The translations under genes were made by a program, and so were the position numbers. A DNA stretch of 48,026 nt from an uncultured Pelosinus sp. (GTDB lineage: Bacteria; Bacillota; Negativicutes; UMGS1260), in NCBI GenBank assembly GCA_900550105.1, contig URQW01000016.1, forward strand, positions 1 to 48,026, in the 5' to 3' direction. The notes under the pieces were generated by a model. The model was not told where the DNA came from, ran no database searches, and saw only the letters and a program-made list of their open reading frames with translations. Positions within the stretch are counted from its first letter, which is position 1. Each line of letters starts with the position of its first letter. This document shows, piece by piece, positions 1-9,075 of this stretch.

Positions 1-521
1 CACACTAACGGATCAGGAATATATCCTCCAACTAAGACGCCAGTCAAGGTAGACAAGCCCCACGTCACATACATACTAAGGCTGGCGCCCAGATGATACG
101 CCGAGCTATAGCCACTTTGATAGATACGGCTGATCGTTACTGCATAAGCTTCATCGGTCAGCAAAAAAGATAATATAAGCTGCCGTGAAAGCGGCTGTTT
201 CACTAGATATTTTGCCAAAGAAGCGCCCATTAGCATATGGCGTAAATTGACTAGCAATGTGGTTAAGGTAATCACGCTCCAACTAGATAATCCCGCCCCT
301 AGCATGGTGATTGCAATAAACTGACTAGCGCCGGCAAATACCAAGAGCGACATCAAAACTGTTTCTACTGGCGTAAGCCCTGCTGTGAGTCCCATAATCC
401 CGCAGGTAATACCAAAAGGAATTACGCCAAGTAAAATAGGGCCACTAGCAATAACGCCGCGACGAAAATCAGGATCAAGGATTAGATAGTTAGATGGCAA
501 TACGGCATTTTTACTATTCAT
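1..521 (-). CDS. azlC: AzlC-family branched-chain amino acid exporter, large subunit (3' end outside window)
   Basis: I translated the minus strand from the ATG at 521 to the window edge and got about 173 residues without a stop. The product is hydrophobic, and segments such as GVIPFGITCGIMGLTAG, LLVFAGASQFIAI and LLVNLRHMLMGASL are characteristic of AzlC. With a small AzlD partner, AzlC exports branched-chain amino acids and toxic analogues across the cytoplasmic membrane. The AzlD gene, if present, would lie beyond the left edge. The gene is divergent from a MocR-type regulator across a 106-base gap holding a promoter and operator-like palindrome, so that regulator may control it (inference). 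The family call is firm; the exported substrate is not known. Confidence 0.85.
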   Translation of the reverse strand, partial: MNSKNAVLPSNYLILDPDFRRGVIASGPILLGVIPFGITCGIMGLTAGLTPVETVLMSLLVFAGASQFIAITMLGAGLSSWSVITLTTLLVNLRHMLMGASLAKYLVKQPLSRQLILSFLLTDEAYAVTISRIYQSGYSSAYHLGASLSMYVTWGLSTLTGVLVGGYIPDPLV

Positions 522-564
522 TTGGTCACCCTCGCTTTTTGCTTTCTTTTACAGAATTGTAACA

Positions 565-599
565 TTGTAAGGAGATACATACAATGTTATAATTGTATG
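565..599 (+). promoter_or_regulatory. Sigma-A-type promoter of the MocR gene with overlapping palindrome
   Basis: TTGTAA (565-570) and TATAAT (588-593) are separated by exactly 17 bases, a near-ideal vegetative promoter reading toward the regulator. A perfect 8-base inverted repeat, CATACAAT (578-585) and ATTGTATG (592-599), covers the -10 box. Many MocR proteins repress their own gene from a site in the divergent promoter, so autoregulation together with azlC control is likely (inference). Confidence 0.65.
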
Positions 600-627
600 C
601 AAAACAATTTAAAAGCGAGTGAATAAT

Positions 628-2022
628 ATGCCAGTGAATTCTTTTGATAATTATCCCATGAGCTGGAAGCCGGAATTCAATGAAAAAATAGGCCCACTCT
701 ATAAAGCAATTGCCGAAAAATTAGAAACTGATATTAGAAGCGGGCTACTGACGCCGGGAACAAAATTGCCGCCGCAACGTGAACTAGCTGATTTTCTCGA
801 TATTAATGTAAGCACCATTTCGCGCGCCTTCAAACTTTGCGAACAAAAGGGAATCATTTGTTCTACTATTGGTAACGGAACCTTTGTTTCTTCTGATGCT
901 GCGGCGAATCCTTTTTTGCTACACGACGAGGACTCTTTAGAGGTTATTGAAATGGGTCCGGTCTTCCCGGCGAAAAGTGCCAACCGACCGATTGTAACCC
1001 AGCTGAAAAAAATGATTACAGAACCGGATTTTGGCGAACTGTTTCAATATGGTAAATCAGGCGGAACACTCTGGCAAAAAGAAACAGCAGCCAAACTGAT
1101 AGGAAAAGCAGGCTATAAGGTACCTTCTGAACAACTACTATTATCGAATGGCGGGCAAAATGCAATCACTGCTGTATTAGCAGGTCTCTTTCAACCAGGA
1201 GATCGTATTGGTACAAATGAATTTACCTATCCCGGCATTAAAACAGCCGCCAATATGCTGGGGATCCGCTTAATCCCCATTCAACAAAACAATAATGAAA
1301 TGACAGCTGACGGAATTTTATATGCTTGCAAAAATGAAAATATTAAAGGTCTCTACATCATACCTGATTTTCATAACCCAACAACTCATACCTTGTCAGA
1401 CACAGGTCGAAAAACTATTGCCGCCCTCGCCAAACAAGAGGACCTCATTATCATTGAAGATGCCATTCATAGTCTCCTAACAGAAAAGCCTTGTCCCCCC
1501 GTTGCCGCTTATGCTCCTGAACACGTCATTTATATTTCCAGTCTTGCCAAAGTCGTTTCACCAGGACTCAGAATCGCGTTTCTTGCTGTACCAGAAATGT
1601 ATAAGCAAAAACTAACCGAAGCGCTCTATAATATGAATATCTCTGTAGCTCCCATGATGGCCGAACTTGTCTGCCGTATGATCATTTCCGGCGATTTAGA
1701 AAAAATCATCGAAAAACATCGCTTAGTAAATAAGCAAAGAAATGAAATTGTTGATACCTATTTAAAAAATCATAAAGTTTGGGGAAGTCCCGAGGGCATT
1801 ATGCGCTGGCTTCTTTTGCCGAAAAAGATGACCGGCGAAGAATTTGCCGCCAATGCCTATCAGTTAGGAGTCCGAGTCTACGGCGCTGAGCGCTTTGCCG
1901 TAGGAAATCCAAAAGCCGTAAATGCGGTGAGACTTGCCATTGCCGCCCCAGAGAATGATGCCCAGTTAGAGAAGGCTATAAAAATCATTAAGAATCTATT
2001 AGAACAAAAAAGCAGCCACTAA
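628..2022 (+). CDS. MocR-type GntR regulator with aminotransferase-like PLP domain
   Basis: About 464 residues. Residues 20-90 form a GntR winged helix (LPPQRELADFLDINVSTIS). The rest is a fold-type I aminotransferase-like domain, with YIIPDFHNPTTHTLSD and the expected PLP lysine in ISSLAKVVSPGLRIAFL. MocR/PdxR proteins use this domain as a ligand sensor rather than as an enzyme. The open frame extends to a GTG at 619, but I prefer the ATG at 628, which lies 8 bases after the weak GCGAG. The gene is divergent from azlC, so a role in amino-acid export or PLP-linked amino-acid sensing is plausible (inference). Some members of this architecture control vitamin B6 or GABA genes, and nothing here points to those. 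Confidence 0.85.
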   Translation: MPVNSFDNYPMSWKPEFNEKIGPLYKAIAEKLETDIRSGLLTPGTKLPPQRELADFLDINVSTISRAFKLCEQKGIICSTIGNGTFVSSDAAANPFLLHDEDSLEVIEMGPVFPAKSANRPIVTQLKKMITEPDFGELFQYGKSGGTLWQKETAAKLIGKAGYKVPSEQLLLSNGGQNAITAVLAGLFQPGDRIGTNEFTYPGIKTAANMLGIRLIPIQQNNNEMTADGILYACKNENIKGLYIIPDFHNPTTHTLSDTGRKTIAALAKQEDLIIIEDAIHSLLTEKPCPPVAAYAPEHVIYISSLAKVVSPGLRIAFLAVPEMYKQKLTEALYNMNISVAPMMAELVCRMIISGDLEKIIEKHRLVNKQRNEIVDTYLKNHKVWGSPEGIMRWLLLPKKMTGEEFAANAYQLGVRVYGAERFAVGNPKAVNAVRLAIAAPENDAQLEKAIKIIKNLLEQKSSH

Positions 2023-2064
2023 TCTATATTCAAAGTTTGAATAACAAATCAGTAGCTGCTATTT
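2011..2064 (+). terminator. Stem-loop terminator of the MocR gene, overlapping its stop codon
   Basis: AGCAGCCACT (2011-2020) pairs with AGTAGCTGCT (2051-2060), with one wobble. Inside the loop is a second perfect stem, ATTCAAA/TTTGAAT (2028-2042). A short ATTTTA tract follows. The hairpin includes the end of the coding sequence. Confidence 0.6.
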
Positions 2065-2215
2065 TACGATAAGATTATTACGATGCGGTTACGATACAAT
2101 CAAGCTTAGCCATTAAAAAGTAAATGTTTTAGGAGGCTCTCCCGAAGAATCAGCAGGTAAGGCTGTGATCATGTCGAATTTGAAAACAATAACAAAAATA
2201 GGGGGAGTTTATGCA

Positions 2216-3217
2216 ATGAAAAAAGCCAAATTACTCGGACTTATTCTATGTATCACCGTATTATTCGTTAATACTTGTTATGCAAGATCTGTTGATGAAG
2301 CGAGAAGTCTTCTTTTGCAATCACGGATTGATTTTAACGAGCAAAACTTTTTTGCAAAAATTCGCCAGAAAGATAACTTCATGGTTTCTTTATTTATTGA
2401 TGCCGGAATTGACATTAATTATAAAACAGAGTATGGAACAACTCCGCTACAAACAGCTACAATATATAATAATTCCGGTGCGGTAAAATTGCTCTTATCA
2501 CAACCTAATATTGATATAACCATCAAGGATAATACTGATAAAACCCCTTTAGATATTGCTTCTACTATGGGCTATACTGAAATTATAGATTTACTCAAAG
2601 ATAAAGGAATTCAACAAAGTATTCAAATACCTATTACTTTAAATGACTTTCAAATTAACTCCGCTTTATCGGTAGGTAAATCAATTGCTAGTAGCAAAAA
2701 AGATATTGTGTATGCTGAAAAAGATACTGATAAAACCTATGGCGGTTTTTTAGGCGGCGACATGCAAACAGCTGGAAGAACCTATTGGATAACCCCCTAT
2801 TGTAATATAGCGAATGAAAGTTTAACCACAACGAAAAAATACACGAATGTGAATAGCGATGTAATAAAAAGATTATCCAATTCCTATCAGTGTCGAGTGG
2901 TTTTAAGCCTAACAAATGCGAATGCTAACTATTGGAACAATCTTAAGATTATAGCCTTGCAAAATGGAAAAATAATAACCCCATACAATGTATCTGCCGC
3001 CACACCCCAAGTTACACAGGAAGGAAACTTTTTCGGACCAGGAATTGTCTGGTATCGAAGCGGCTTTATAGCAGATTTTATTGCTAACGATATTACACCA
3101 AATGTACCATTGGAAGTAAAGGTAATTAGCAATGCTTCTAAAGAGCTAACTTTTCATTTCAAAAACTCAAGCCCAATCGATTTCCATCACGAAGAGTCTG
3201 ACGAATTCAAATGGTAA
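2216..3217 (+). CDS. Secreted ankyrin-repeat protein of unknown function
   Basis: About 333 residues from the ATG at 2216, which follows a GGGGGAG ribosome site (2201-2207). The open frame upstream of it has no such signal. The N-terminus (MKKAKLLGLILCITVLFVNT, then CYARS) is a signal peptide. Roughly residues 40-130 hold two to three ankyrin repeats, seen in DAGIDINYKTEYGTTPLQTA and DNTDKTPLDIASTMGYTEII. The C-terminal 180 residues match no domain I recognise; they are rich in Asn, Thr and Tyr and include GPGIVWYRSGFIADF. It is probably an envelope or extracellular binding protein acting through protein contacts (inference). The gene is monocistronic, followed by a strong terminator and a convergent neighbour. 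Confidence 0.75.
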   Translation: MKKAKLLGLILCITVLFVNTCYARSVDEARSLLLQSRIDFNEQNFFAKIRQKDNFMVSLFIDAGIDINYKTEYGTTPLQTATIYNNSGAVKLLLSQPNIDITIKDNTDKTPLDIASTMGYTEIIDLLKDKGIQQSIQIPITLNDFQINSALSVGKSIASSKKDIVYAEKDTDKTYGGFLGGDMQTAGRTYWITPYCNIANESLTTTKKYTNVNSDVIKRLSNSYQCRVVLSLTNANANYWNNLKIIALQNGKIITPYNVSAATPQVTQEGNFFGPGIVWYRSGFIADFIANDITPNVPLEVKVISNASKELTFHFKNSSPIDFHHEESDEFKW

Positions 3218-3222
3218 AAAAC

Positions 3223-3264
3223 AAGGCTGTCGCAATTAGCGTCTTTTACGCTAGCGACAGCCTT
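3223..3264. terminator. Bidirectional terminator between the ankyrin gene and arcC
   Basis: AAGGCTGTCGC (3223-3233) and GCGACAGCCTT (3254-3264) form a perfect 11-base stem. A second stem, TAGCGT/ACGCTA, sits inside the loop. The plus side is followed by a T-rich run and the minus side by an A-rich plus-strand sequence, so it can serve both converging genes. Confidence 0.85.
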
Positions 3265-3299
3265 CATTTTATATAGCTAATTATCAATACTTACTTAGC

Positions 3300-4238
3300 T
3301 CATTTACGGCAGATAATTGTACCATTATTTTCAGTGACTGCCTGGTAGGCATTCTCTAACGATGTGATAATAGCTTCCCTGCCTGATCCAGATTTAACAA
3401 ATTTAACAGCCGCCTCAACTTTAGGCAACATAGACCCGGGAGCAAAGTGTCCTTCTCCCATATATTTTTCGGCTTCTTCCACAGTAATACGTTCTAGCCA
3501 CTTTTGATCAGGCTTGCCAAAGTTAACAGCAACACGGGGCACTGCCGTTAGAATAATGAGTGTATCGGCATAAATAACATCTGCCAACTTTGCTGCCGCT
3601 TTATCTTTGTCAATCACTGCATCAACACTATGAAGCAGGCCATTTTCCCGATATACAGGGATACCTCCGCCACCACAGGCAATCACAACATCGCCATTTT
3701 CCATGAGACAACGAATCGTTCCCTTTTCTTTAATATCAACAGGATCGGGTGAAGGAACAACGCGCCGAAAACCTCTGCCTGAATCTTCAACAAAGGTGTA
3801 ACCACGTTCTTCGCCGATCTCTTTTGCTGCCTCTTCTGAGTAAAACAGTCCAACGGGCTTAGTTGGGCACTGAAACGCTGAATCTTTGGGATCGACAATA
3901 ACCTGGGTAATCGCTGTAGATACGTGTGTTGTCATGCCCTGCTGCACAAAGGTATTCTGCAAAGCATTTTGCAAATGAAATCCAATATATCCCTGGCTCA
4001 TAGCATTACATTCAGCAAAGGGCATGGCGGAAACATTGGAATTTTGCGTATAGGCCAGTTCAAAAGCCAAATTAATCATGCCGACTTGCGGCCCATTCCC
4101 ATGAACAATAACGATTTTATAGCCATCCTTGACGAGGTTCACAATGTGACTAGCGGCAACCAGAACGGCTTGTTTCTGTTCTTCAGGAGTATTGCCTAGA
4201 GCATTCCCGCCTAAAGCGATAACTAATTGTTTGTCCAT
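3300..4238 (-). CDS. arcC: Carbamate kinase (AllK role)
   Basis: 312 residues, the normal family length. Signature motifs are ALGGNALGNTPEE at the N-terminus, VHGNGPQVGMINLAFELA, the phosphate-binding ACGGGGIPVYREN near residue 210, and DKDKAAAKLADVIYAD. It transfers phosphate from carbamoyl phosphate to ADP, giving ATP plus carbamate. It is the last gene of the allFG-allH-allE operon, 14 bases after allE, with GAGGAG before its ATG. No arginine deiminase gene is nearby, so the carbamoyl phosphate most likely comes from phosphorolysis of oxalurate, as for the E. coli ylbEF-associated kinase (established pathway; assignment here by context). Confidence 0.95.
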   Translation of the reverse strand: MDKQLVIALGGNALGNTPEEQKQAVLVAASHIVNLVKDGYKIVIVHGNGPQVGMINLAFELAYTQNSNVSAMPFAECNAMSQGYIGFHLQNALQNTFVQQGMTTHVSTAITQVIVDPKDSAFQCPTKPVGLFYSEEAAKEIGEERGYTFVEDSGRGFRRVVPSPDPVDIKEKGTIRCLMENGDVVIACGGGGIPVYRENGLLHSVDAVIDKDKAAAKLADVIYADTLIILTAVPRVAVNFGKPDQKWLERITVEEAEKYMGEGHFAPGSMLPKVEAAVKFVKSGSGREAIITSLENAYQAVTENNGTIICRK

Positions 4239-4252
4239 TTTTATTCTCCTCT

Positions 4253-5038
4253 TTACAGTATCACATCACGATTGCAATCTTTGGAATAAACATAGGCAAA
4301 GTTCTCGTCGCGCCCCACAGCATAGCAGGCTTGCAAACAATAGGCGCCCATAAAAATATAATCTCCTTTTTGAACAGGAATCCAGTCATTATTCAGATTA
4401 TACATTCCCTGTCCGCTCAAACAATACGCGCCATGTTCTTGCACATGTGTTTCCACATAGCCATGGGATGCGCCAGGTTTGAAACTAAGAATATGGAAAT
4501 TACAATCAAAGTCCAAGTCTTTTGGCAAGAAGTCTTTCACTAAAACATCTTCCATGCCTTCATAATTAACCCATTCCATAGATTCCGTATTGCCTGTAAC
4601 GATATAAGGCTCATAACCATCTAGTGGCGTATAAACACGTTTATACATGAATGCTTTTACTACTTCACCGCTTTTGTTCTGAAAATAGAGTTTCGTTCCG
4701 GGAGGACAATAAACAAATCCACCCTTTGTTAAAGAATAAGCTTCTTCTCCAGCTTTAACAGCTAGACTGCCTTCTAACACATAAAATAAAGTTTCAATTC
4801 CCGCTTCGCCAAAACCGAGTTCATTTTTGCCATCGGCGCAAATCGTAACAAGATAGTCAACAAAACTAGCACCTAGCTTGGGAGAGCTAAGAATCGTGAT
4901 ATCGCAATTTTCAAAACCTGGAAGAGTATTTTTAACTAAACCATCCGGTTCAATCAGTGCATAGTTGTCTTTCTTGATCACTGATCGATTTATTAAAAGG
5001 TCTTTTCTGTATCCTGTAACATTATTAAGATAGCTCAT
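4253..5038 (-). CDS. allE: (S)-ureidoglycine aminohydrolase
   Basis: 261 residues and double-cupin (bicupin) architecture, the usual size for AllE/YlbA. The C-terminal cupin carries the Mn-binding set: E196 and H198 in VETHVQEHGAY, H202, and Q236 in AYCLQACYA. The N-terminal cupin lacks this set. The enzyme hydrolyses (S)-ureidoglycine to (S)-ureidoglycolate and ammonia in the cytoplasm, and so fixes the stereochemistry needed by AllD. The start follows AAGGAG. It sits third in the oxalurate operon, between allH and arcC. Confidence 0.95.
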   Translation of the reverse strand: MSYLNNVTGYRKDLLINRSVIKKDNYALIEPDGLVKNTLPGFENCDITILSSPKLGASFVDYLVTICADGKNELGFGEAGIETLFYVLEGSLAVKAGEEAYSLTKGGFVYCPPGTKLYFQNKSGEVVKAFMYKRVYTPLDGYEPYIVTGNTESMEWVNYEGMEDVLVKDFLPKDLDFDCNFHILSFKPGASHGYVETHVQEHGAYCLSGQGMYNLNNDWIPVQKGDYIFMGAYCLQACYAVGRDENFAYVYSKDCNRDVIL

Positions 5039-5062
5039 AACGAATCTCCTTATCTATTTTTT

Positions 5063-5887
5063 TTACTTTTTACACGGTAGTACTGGCAACTGATGAATTA
5101 AAAATTTCAGTCCTAAGAAAAAGCCAAACAATGTATCATTGCCTGAAGTATGACCAAATGACTGTACTGCTTTGACTGTTTTTTCTATCTCAGCAGACGC
5201 TGCATCATCAAGCAATTCTACTAGTTTTATAAAGTACTCGCTTACATACCCTTGCAGTAACGCGTTAAGATAAGCCACGCTGACCAGCGTTGTTCTTTCC
5301 TTAGTAACTTCTGCTGCAAGAACTTGTTGCCATTCCCAGTAATGATCAAAGCTTAGAAGCGCCAATGTAAAACCGAGAAGGATATCATCACCGCTTGGCG
5401 TCAATCCTTTCCCCCTGCCAACAAAAAATTTTATAATTGTAGAATTTAATTTCATATCAGTTTTATCGGAATATAACAACAATTCTACTTGTTTGCGAGT
5501 TCTTTCATCTAAATAGAGCCCTATATTTTTCGCTAAATCCATATTTGTCAAATACTTATACAGCTTAGTATCAACAAGTTCTTTTATCGTACATTTTACT
5601 TTTGGAAGCCTTAGATCTATTTCTTCTAGATCTTTATAATCAATCACGATTACGCCATCAACGCTATAAAAAAGTAATCGATTCCCTTTGTTTACGACCA
5701 TATCTTCACTTTTTACAGAGTTGAGTATATTTTTAATCTGCCCCTCATCTACATTCAGCCCAAGAACAGATAGAGGGGTGCCAGTGCAGCCAACATATAG
5801 TAAAAAGTCATCAAATTGTACGTTGAGACCCTGATTAAATTTGCTGTGCACCTTACCCACTCTATGTTTTTTCAGATAGAGTGGCAA
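5063..5887 (-). CDS. allH: DUF2877 protein, oxamate carbamoyltransferase subunit AllH (YlbF-like)
   Basis: A DUF2877 family protein. A longer reading starts at a TTG at 5935 inside the end of the fused allFG gene. I prefer the TTG at 5887 because GAGGAG (5895-5900) precedes it by 7 bases and the resulting 274 residues match the roughly 270 of E. coli YlbF. The conserved core is FVGRGKGLTPSGDDILLGF, followed by FGHTSGNDTLFGFFLGL near the C-terminus. In E. coli, YlbF/AllH acts with FdrA/AllF and YlbE/AllG to convert oxalurate and phosphate into oxamate and carbamoyl phosphate. The same three functions are adjacent here. The role of the individual subunit is not clear from sequence. Confidence 0.85.
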   Translation of the reverse strand: MPLYLKKHRVGKVHSKFNQGLNVQFDDFLLYVGCTGTPLSVLGLNVDEGQIKNILNSVKSEDMVVNKGNRLLFYSVDGVIVIDYKDLEEIDLRLPKVKCTIKELVDTKLYKYLTNMDLAKNIGLYLDERTRKQVELLLYSDKTDMKLNSTIIKFFVGRGKGLTPSGDDILLGFTLALLSFDHYWEWQQVLAAEVTKERTTLVSVAYLNALLQGYVSEYFIKLVELLDDAASAEIEKTVKAVQSFGHTSGNDTLFGFFLGLKFLIHQLPVLPCKK

Positions 5888-5927
5888 AAGATTGCTCCTC
5901 GCCGCTCTATCTTTTTTACATTGTTCT

Positions 5928-8927
5928 TTACTCAATTTCTATCCCTAGTTTTTTCGCATAAGCAACGATCGCTTTTTCAAAGCAGGCCAGCGGCGCACGC
6001 ACTGTTCCAGCTCCAATCTGACCGACTCCTGCGTTTTTATGAGCGATGCCCGTATTGATTAGCGGCGTAATATTGGTTTCCACTACTTTTCTAGCATCAA
6101 TTCCCAGACACGCCCCCTTGAAATCCCAAGTAGGAATACTCCAGTTGGAGTTATGGGAAATGCAGATTTTTTCCATTTCATTGGAAACTTTAAGTGCATC
6201 ATGGAAACCGCCTGCTCCGACAAATCTGGTAACGCCAGGAGCAGCAATCATAGCCATGCCGCCAACGCCCACGGTTTCAGTGATGGCACTGTCGCCAATA
6301 TCGGGATTTGCGTCAGCTTCTGAATAGCCGGTAAAGTACAGCCCATTTGGTGTATTTACTGGTGCAGTAAACCATTCGTCACCCATACCGCTTATTTTTA
6401 CGCCGAAATCCTGACCGTTTCTAGCCATTGTGGTAACGACTGTTCCACTCGTAGTTTTTCTGGCACAATCTACAATGGATTTACTTGCTGCCATCATGAT
6501 GTTTAAGAAAAACTGATCCGTATCTGCTAAAAACTTAATTACGGTATATTTTTCTTTTTGGTCAATGTCAAGCTCCGTAATCAGCGGTGCTAGTTCTTTC
6601 TGGAAGATCAGAGAAGCCGCAATATTTCTTTGGTGGAACTCATCTCCCATAGTAATAGCCTTCGCAATAAGTACATTTAGGTTTAAGCCTTCTTCTTTTT
6701 GCCGCAAAGCTTTCGATAATACAGGTCCTAAAGAATCACGCATCCATCTTAATCTTGTTAAAACTTCTTCGGAATAAGCGCCAAAACGAAGTACTTTTCC
6801 GATGCCTTCATTCATAATGCAGTAACCAATGGATCCATCCAGTTTATTTTTGACGACCAATACAGGCATGTTGCCTGATGTAATTCCGCCCATAGGCCCG
6901 ACTGCATTTACATGGTGACAAGGTGTGAATTTCACGCCACCCTGTTCTAGTAACTCTCTGGCGCTCGTTTCGTCAGCTGCCCAGCCTTCGAATAATACCG
7001 CCCCAATACAAGACCCCTGCATTGGACCTGTCATGTTTTTATATTCAATCGGCGGCCCTGCATGCAGTAATACTTTATCGTTTAAGATTTCAATCACTGA
7101 TTTTGCTGGCACTACATCTACCAAAAAGGGCTGTGAGTTTTTCATCTTGCCAATGACTTCCTGATTGGCTGTTTCAATTTCCTCAATTTTGGCAAGCTGA
7201 TTTAATATTTTGATCAACTTTTTATTACCGCCTGCCGCCGGTCTCCAATCATACTGCACGGAACTGCCGCCATAGGCCATAATTGATTCGGTAAAGCTGG
7301 CAAGGCCGATATTGATAATCCGCGGTTTAGAATTTAAAAGATCGATAATACTATCGCTGATTTCAGGTAGTGCTTTTTTGGCAACGGTACTTGCTACTAC
7401 GTGCTTATCCGCTTCTTTCAAATCAATTCCTTTTAATTTAAGCGCAAGTCTTATGGCCTTGGCATTGCTCTCTTCTACTAGTACACCGCAGCCCTTCAAA
7501 GTATCGATAGCGTCCTGATAGCTTTGAGGATCCTGCTGTGTGCCGCAGACAGAACCGACGAAGTAGAGCTCCCGACCATCTGCTTTTGCTGTTGCAATCG
7601 CTGCTTTGATCGCCTCTGATAACGCTCCAGCCATATCAGGATGTGAACCATACCCTAACACGCAGTCAAGCAGTATAATCCCAGTATTTTTATCGGCTGC
7701 ATATTCTCTGATTTTATTAATTCTAACCTCTGGGTCGATCATCGGATGCGGTTTCCCTTGTGTGTAGATATCATCGCCCAAATCCATCACTTCGTAGCCA
7801 TTAGCATTAAGGATATATCCCTCTTTTTTGATCAATTTACCAAGTCCTAAAGCCTCAGTAATCAGCATTGCTGCTTCAGCCGCCAGTGTGCCGCCGGAAT
7901 ATAAACCTTTTACTGTCTTATCATTTGCCAGCGGCGTTTTCACTTCATATTTTATGTCTTCCATATAATTCGGCTTTACCGGTCTGTTCTTAGCAAGATC
8001 TACAGCAATCATCGCCGTTTCTTCCAGCGTATGAGCCAAATATACATTGCCCTCATAGTGGTCTGGTTTTTCGCCTAAGAAAATAGCGACTACAGGTTTT
8101 GTAAGACTATGTAGCAATTCTACAATCTCATCTCTAACTTTCGGCGCTGGCGGTTTCGAAATAACCACAATAACATCGGTAGGATCATGAAGTTCCAGTC
8201 CAAGTATTGCATCGCGAACAGTTACCGCATTAACCTCTTCACTCAAATCTCGTCCACCTGTGCCAATAGCATGTACGACACCACCGCCAAGACGGTCAAT
8301 AATCGTCGTCACTTCCTGTATCCCCGTTCCAGAAGCTCCTACTATACCAATATTTCCAGGTCTTACCACATTCGTAAAAGCGATAGGAATACTAGAAATA
8401 ATTCCGGTACCGCAGTCAGGCCCCATCAATAAAAGTCCTTTTTCATGAGCTTTATTTTTAAGTCGCACTTCATCTTCTAATGAAATATTATCAGTGAACG
8501 AAAAAACATTCAGACCCTTATCAAGTGCTTTTTCGATTTCATCAGCTGCATATTCCCCTGGAATAGAAAAGAGAGCTAAGTTTGCGTCAGGCATTTCTTC
8601 TAGTGCTGCATCAATGCTTGTTACGCTTACAGCCGTATTGGCTTTGCGTTTAACAGCAAGATCATTTAAAAATTTATCACTTTCACTCAGAACACGATCA
8701 ACAATCGTTTCGTCTTCTGTCTCGACGGCAATAATCATATCACTGGGAGCTGCACTTTCTGCTTCAACGGTAAGAAGTCCACTATTTCTAAGGATATCTT
8801 TATTGGCATCAGTCCCCATCATAATTGAGCATTTTGTGATACCATCAAGAGTATTTATCGAATTCGTGAGTAACATAAGATTGATAGAATCTTGATAACT
8901 ATTTTTCTTAATTACTGTATATAGCAT
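5928..8927 (-). CDS. Fused AllF-AllG (FdrA-YlbE) oxamate carbamoyltransferase subunits in one chain
   Basis: About 999 residues in one uninterrupted frame. Residues 1-530 resemble FdrA, a succinyl-CoA-synthetase-like protein: nucleotide-binding-type GNIGIVGASGTGIQEVTT near 191 and a second lobe with LLDCVLGYGSHPDMAG near 420. Residues 536-568 (IGLASF ... YDWRPAAGG) act as a bridge. Residues 585-999 are a complete DUF1116/YlbE domain, with LHAGPPIEYKNMTGPMQG, PCHHVNAVGPMGGITSGN, GDEFHQRNIAA, APGVTRFVGAGG and GAGTVRAPLACFE. In E. coli these are two separate proteins of about 555 and 420 residues. Start: the ATG at 8927 has AAGGAG at good distance; the TTG at 8933 is too close to it. Expected reaction: phosphorolysis of oxalurate to oxamate and carbamoyl phosphate, with AllH. 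First gene of the operon; divergent from pucR. Confidence 0.9.
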   Translation of the reverse strand: MLYTVIKKNSYQDSINLMLLTNSINTLDGITKCSIMMGTDANKDILRNSGLLTVEAESAAPSDMIIAVETEDETIVDRVLSESDKFLNDLAVKRKANTAVSVTSIDAALEEMPDANLALFSIPGEYAADEIEKALDKGLNVFSFTDNISLEDEVRLKNKAHEKGLLLMGPDCGTGIISSIPIAFTNVVRPGNIGIVGASGTGIQEVTTIIDRLGGGVVHAIGTGGRDLSEEVNAVTVRDAILGLELHDPTDVIVVISKPPAPKVRDEIVELLHSLTKPVVAIFLGEKPDHYEGNVYLAHTLEETAMIAVDLAKNRPVKPNYMEDIKYEVKTPLANDKTVKGLYSGGTLAAEAAMLITEALGLGKLIKKEGYILNANGYEVMDLGDDIYTQGKPHPMIDPEVRINKIREYAADKNTGIILLDCVLGYGSHPDMAGALSEAIKAAIATAKADGRELYFVGSVCGTQQDPQSYQDAIDTLKGCGVLVEESNAKAIRLALKLKGIDLKEADKHVVASTVAKKALPEISDSIIDLLNSKPRIINIGLASFTESIMAYGGSSVQYDWRPAAGGNKKLIKILNQLAKIEEIETANQEVIGKMKNSQPFLVDVVPAKSVIEILNDKVLLHAGPPIEYKNMTGPMQGSCIGAVLFEGWAADETSARELLEQGGVKFTPCHHVNAVGPMGGITSGNMPVLVVKNKLDGSIGYCIMNEGIGKVLRFGAYSEEVLTRLRWMRDSLGPVLSKALRQKEEGLNLNVLIAKAITMGDEFHQRNIAASLIFQKELAPLITELDIDQKEKYTVIKFLADTDQFFLNIMMAASKSIVDCARKTTSGTVVTTMARNGQDFGVKISGMGDEWFTAPVNTPNGLYFTGYSEADANPDIGDSAITETVGVGGMAMIAAPGVTRFVGAGGFHDALKVSNEMEKICISHNSNWSIPTWDFKGACLGIDARKVVETNITPLINTGIAHKNAGVGQIGAGTVRAPLACFEKAIVAYAKKLGIEIE

Positions 8928-8944
8928 TTCCAATTCTCCTTTAC

Positions 8945-8966
8945 TGTGTTAATATTGTGTTAATAT
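8945..8966. promoter_or_regulatory. Perfect 11-base tandem repeat in the allFG-pucR gap
   Basis: TGTGTTAATAT occurs twice head to tail (8945-8955, 8956-8966), just upstream of the allFG ribosome site, in a 148-base AT-rich divergent gap. A minus-strand TATAAT lies at 8988-8993. The repeat would sit in the 5' leader or core promoter of the operon, where a repressor or attenuating factor could bind. Binding by the adjacent PucR is only an inference. Confidence 0.45.
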
Positions 8967-9075
8967 TTTGTCAAATGAATTACCGTTATTATATCATTAT
9001 TTTTTTGCATTATCATTGGTATAAAATCGTAAAAATCACGTTTTTTTTATACTTAAAGGATAAAGGAGTAGCAAA

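Noticed and set aside
5888..5935. Longer allH reading starting at a TTG inside allFG
   Set aside because: The TTG at 5887 has a strong GAGGAG at 7 bases and gives the family's usual length; the upstream TTG has only a weak site.
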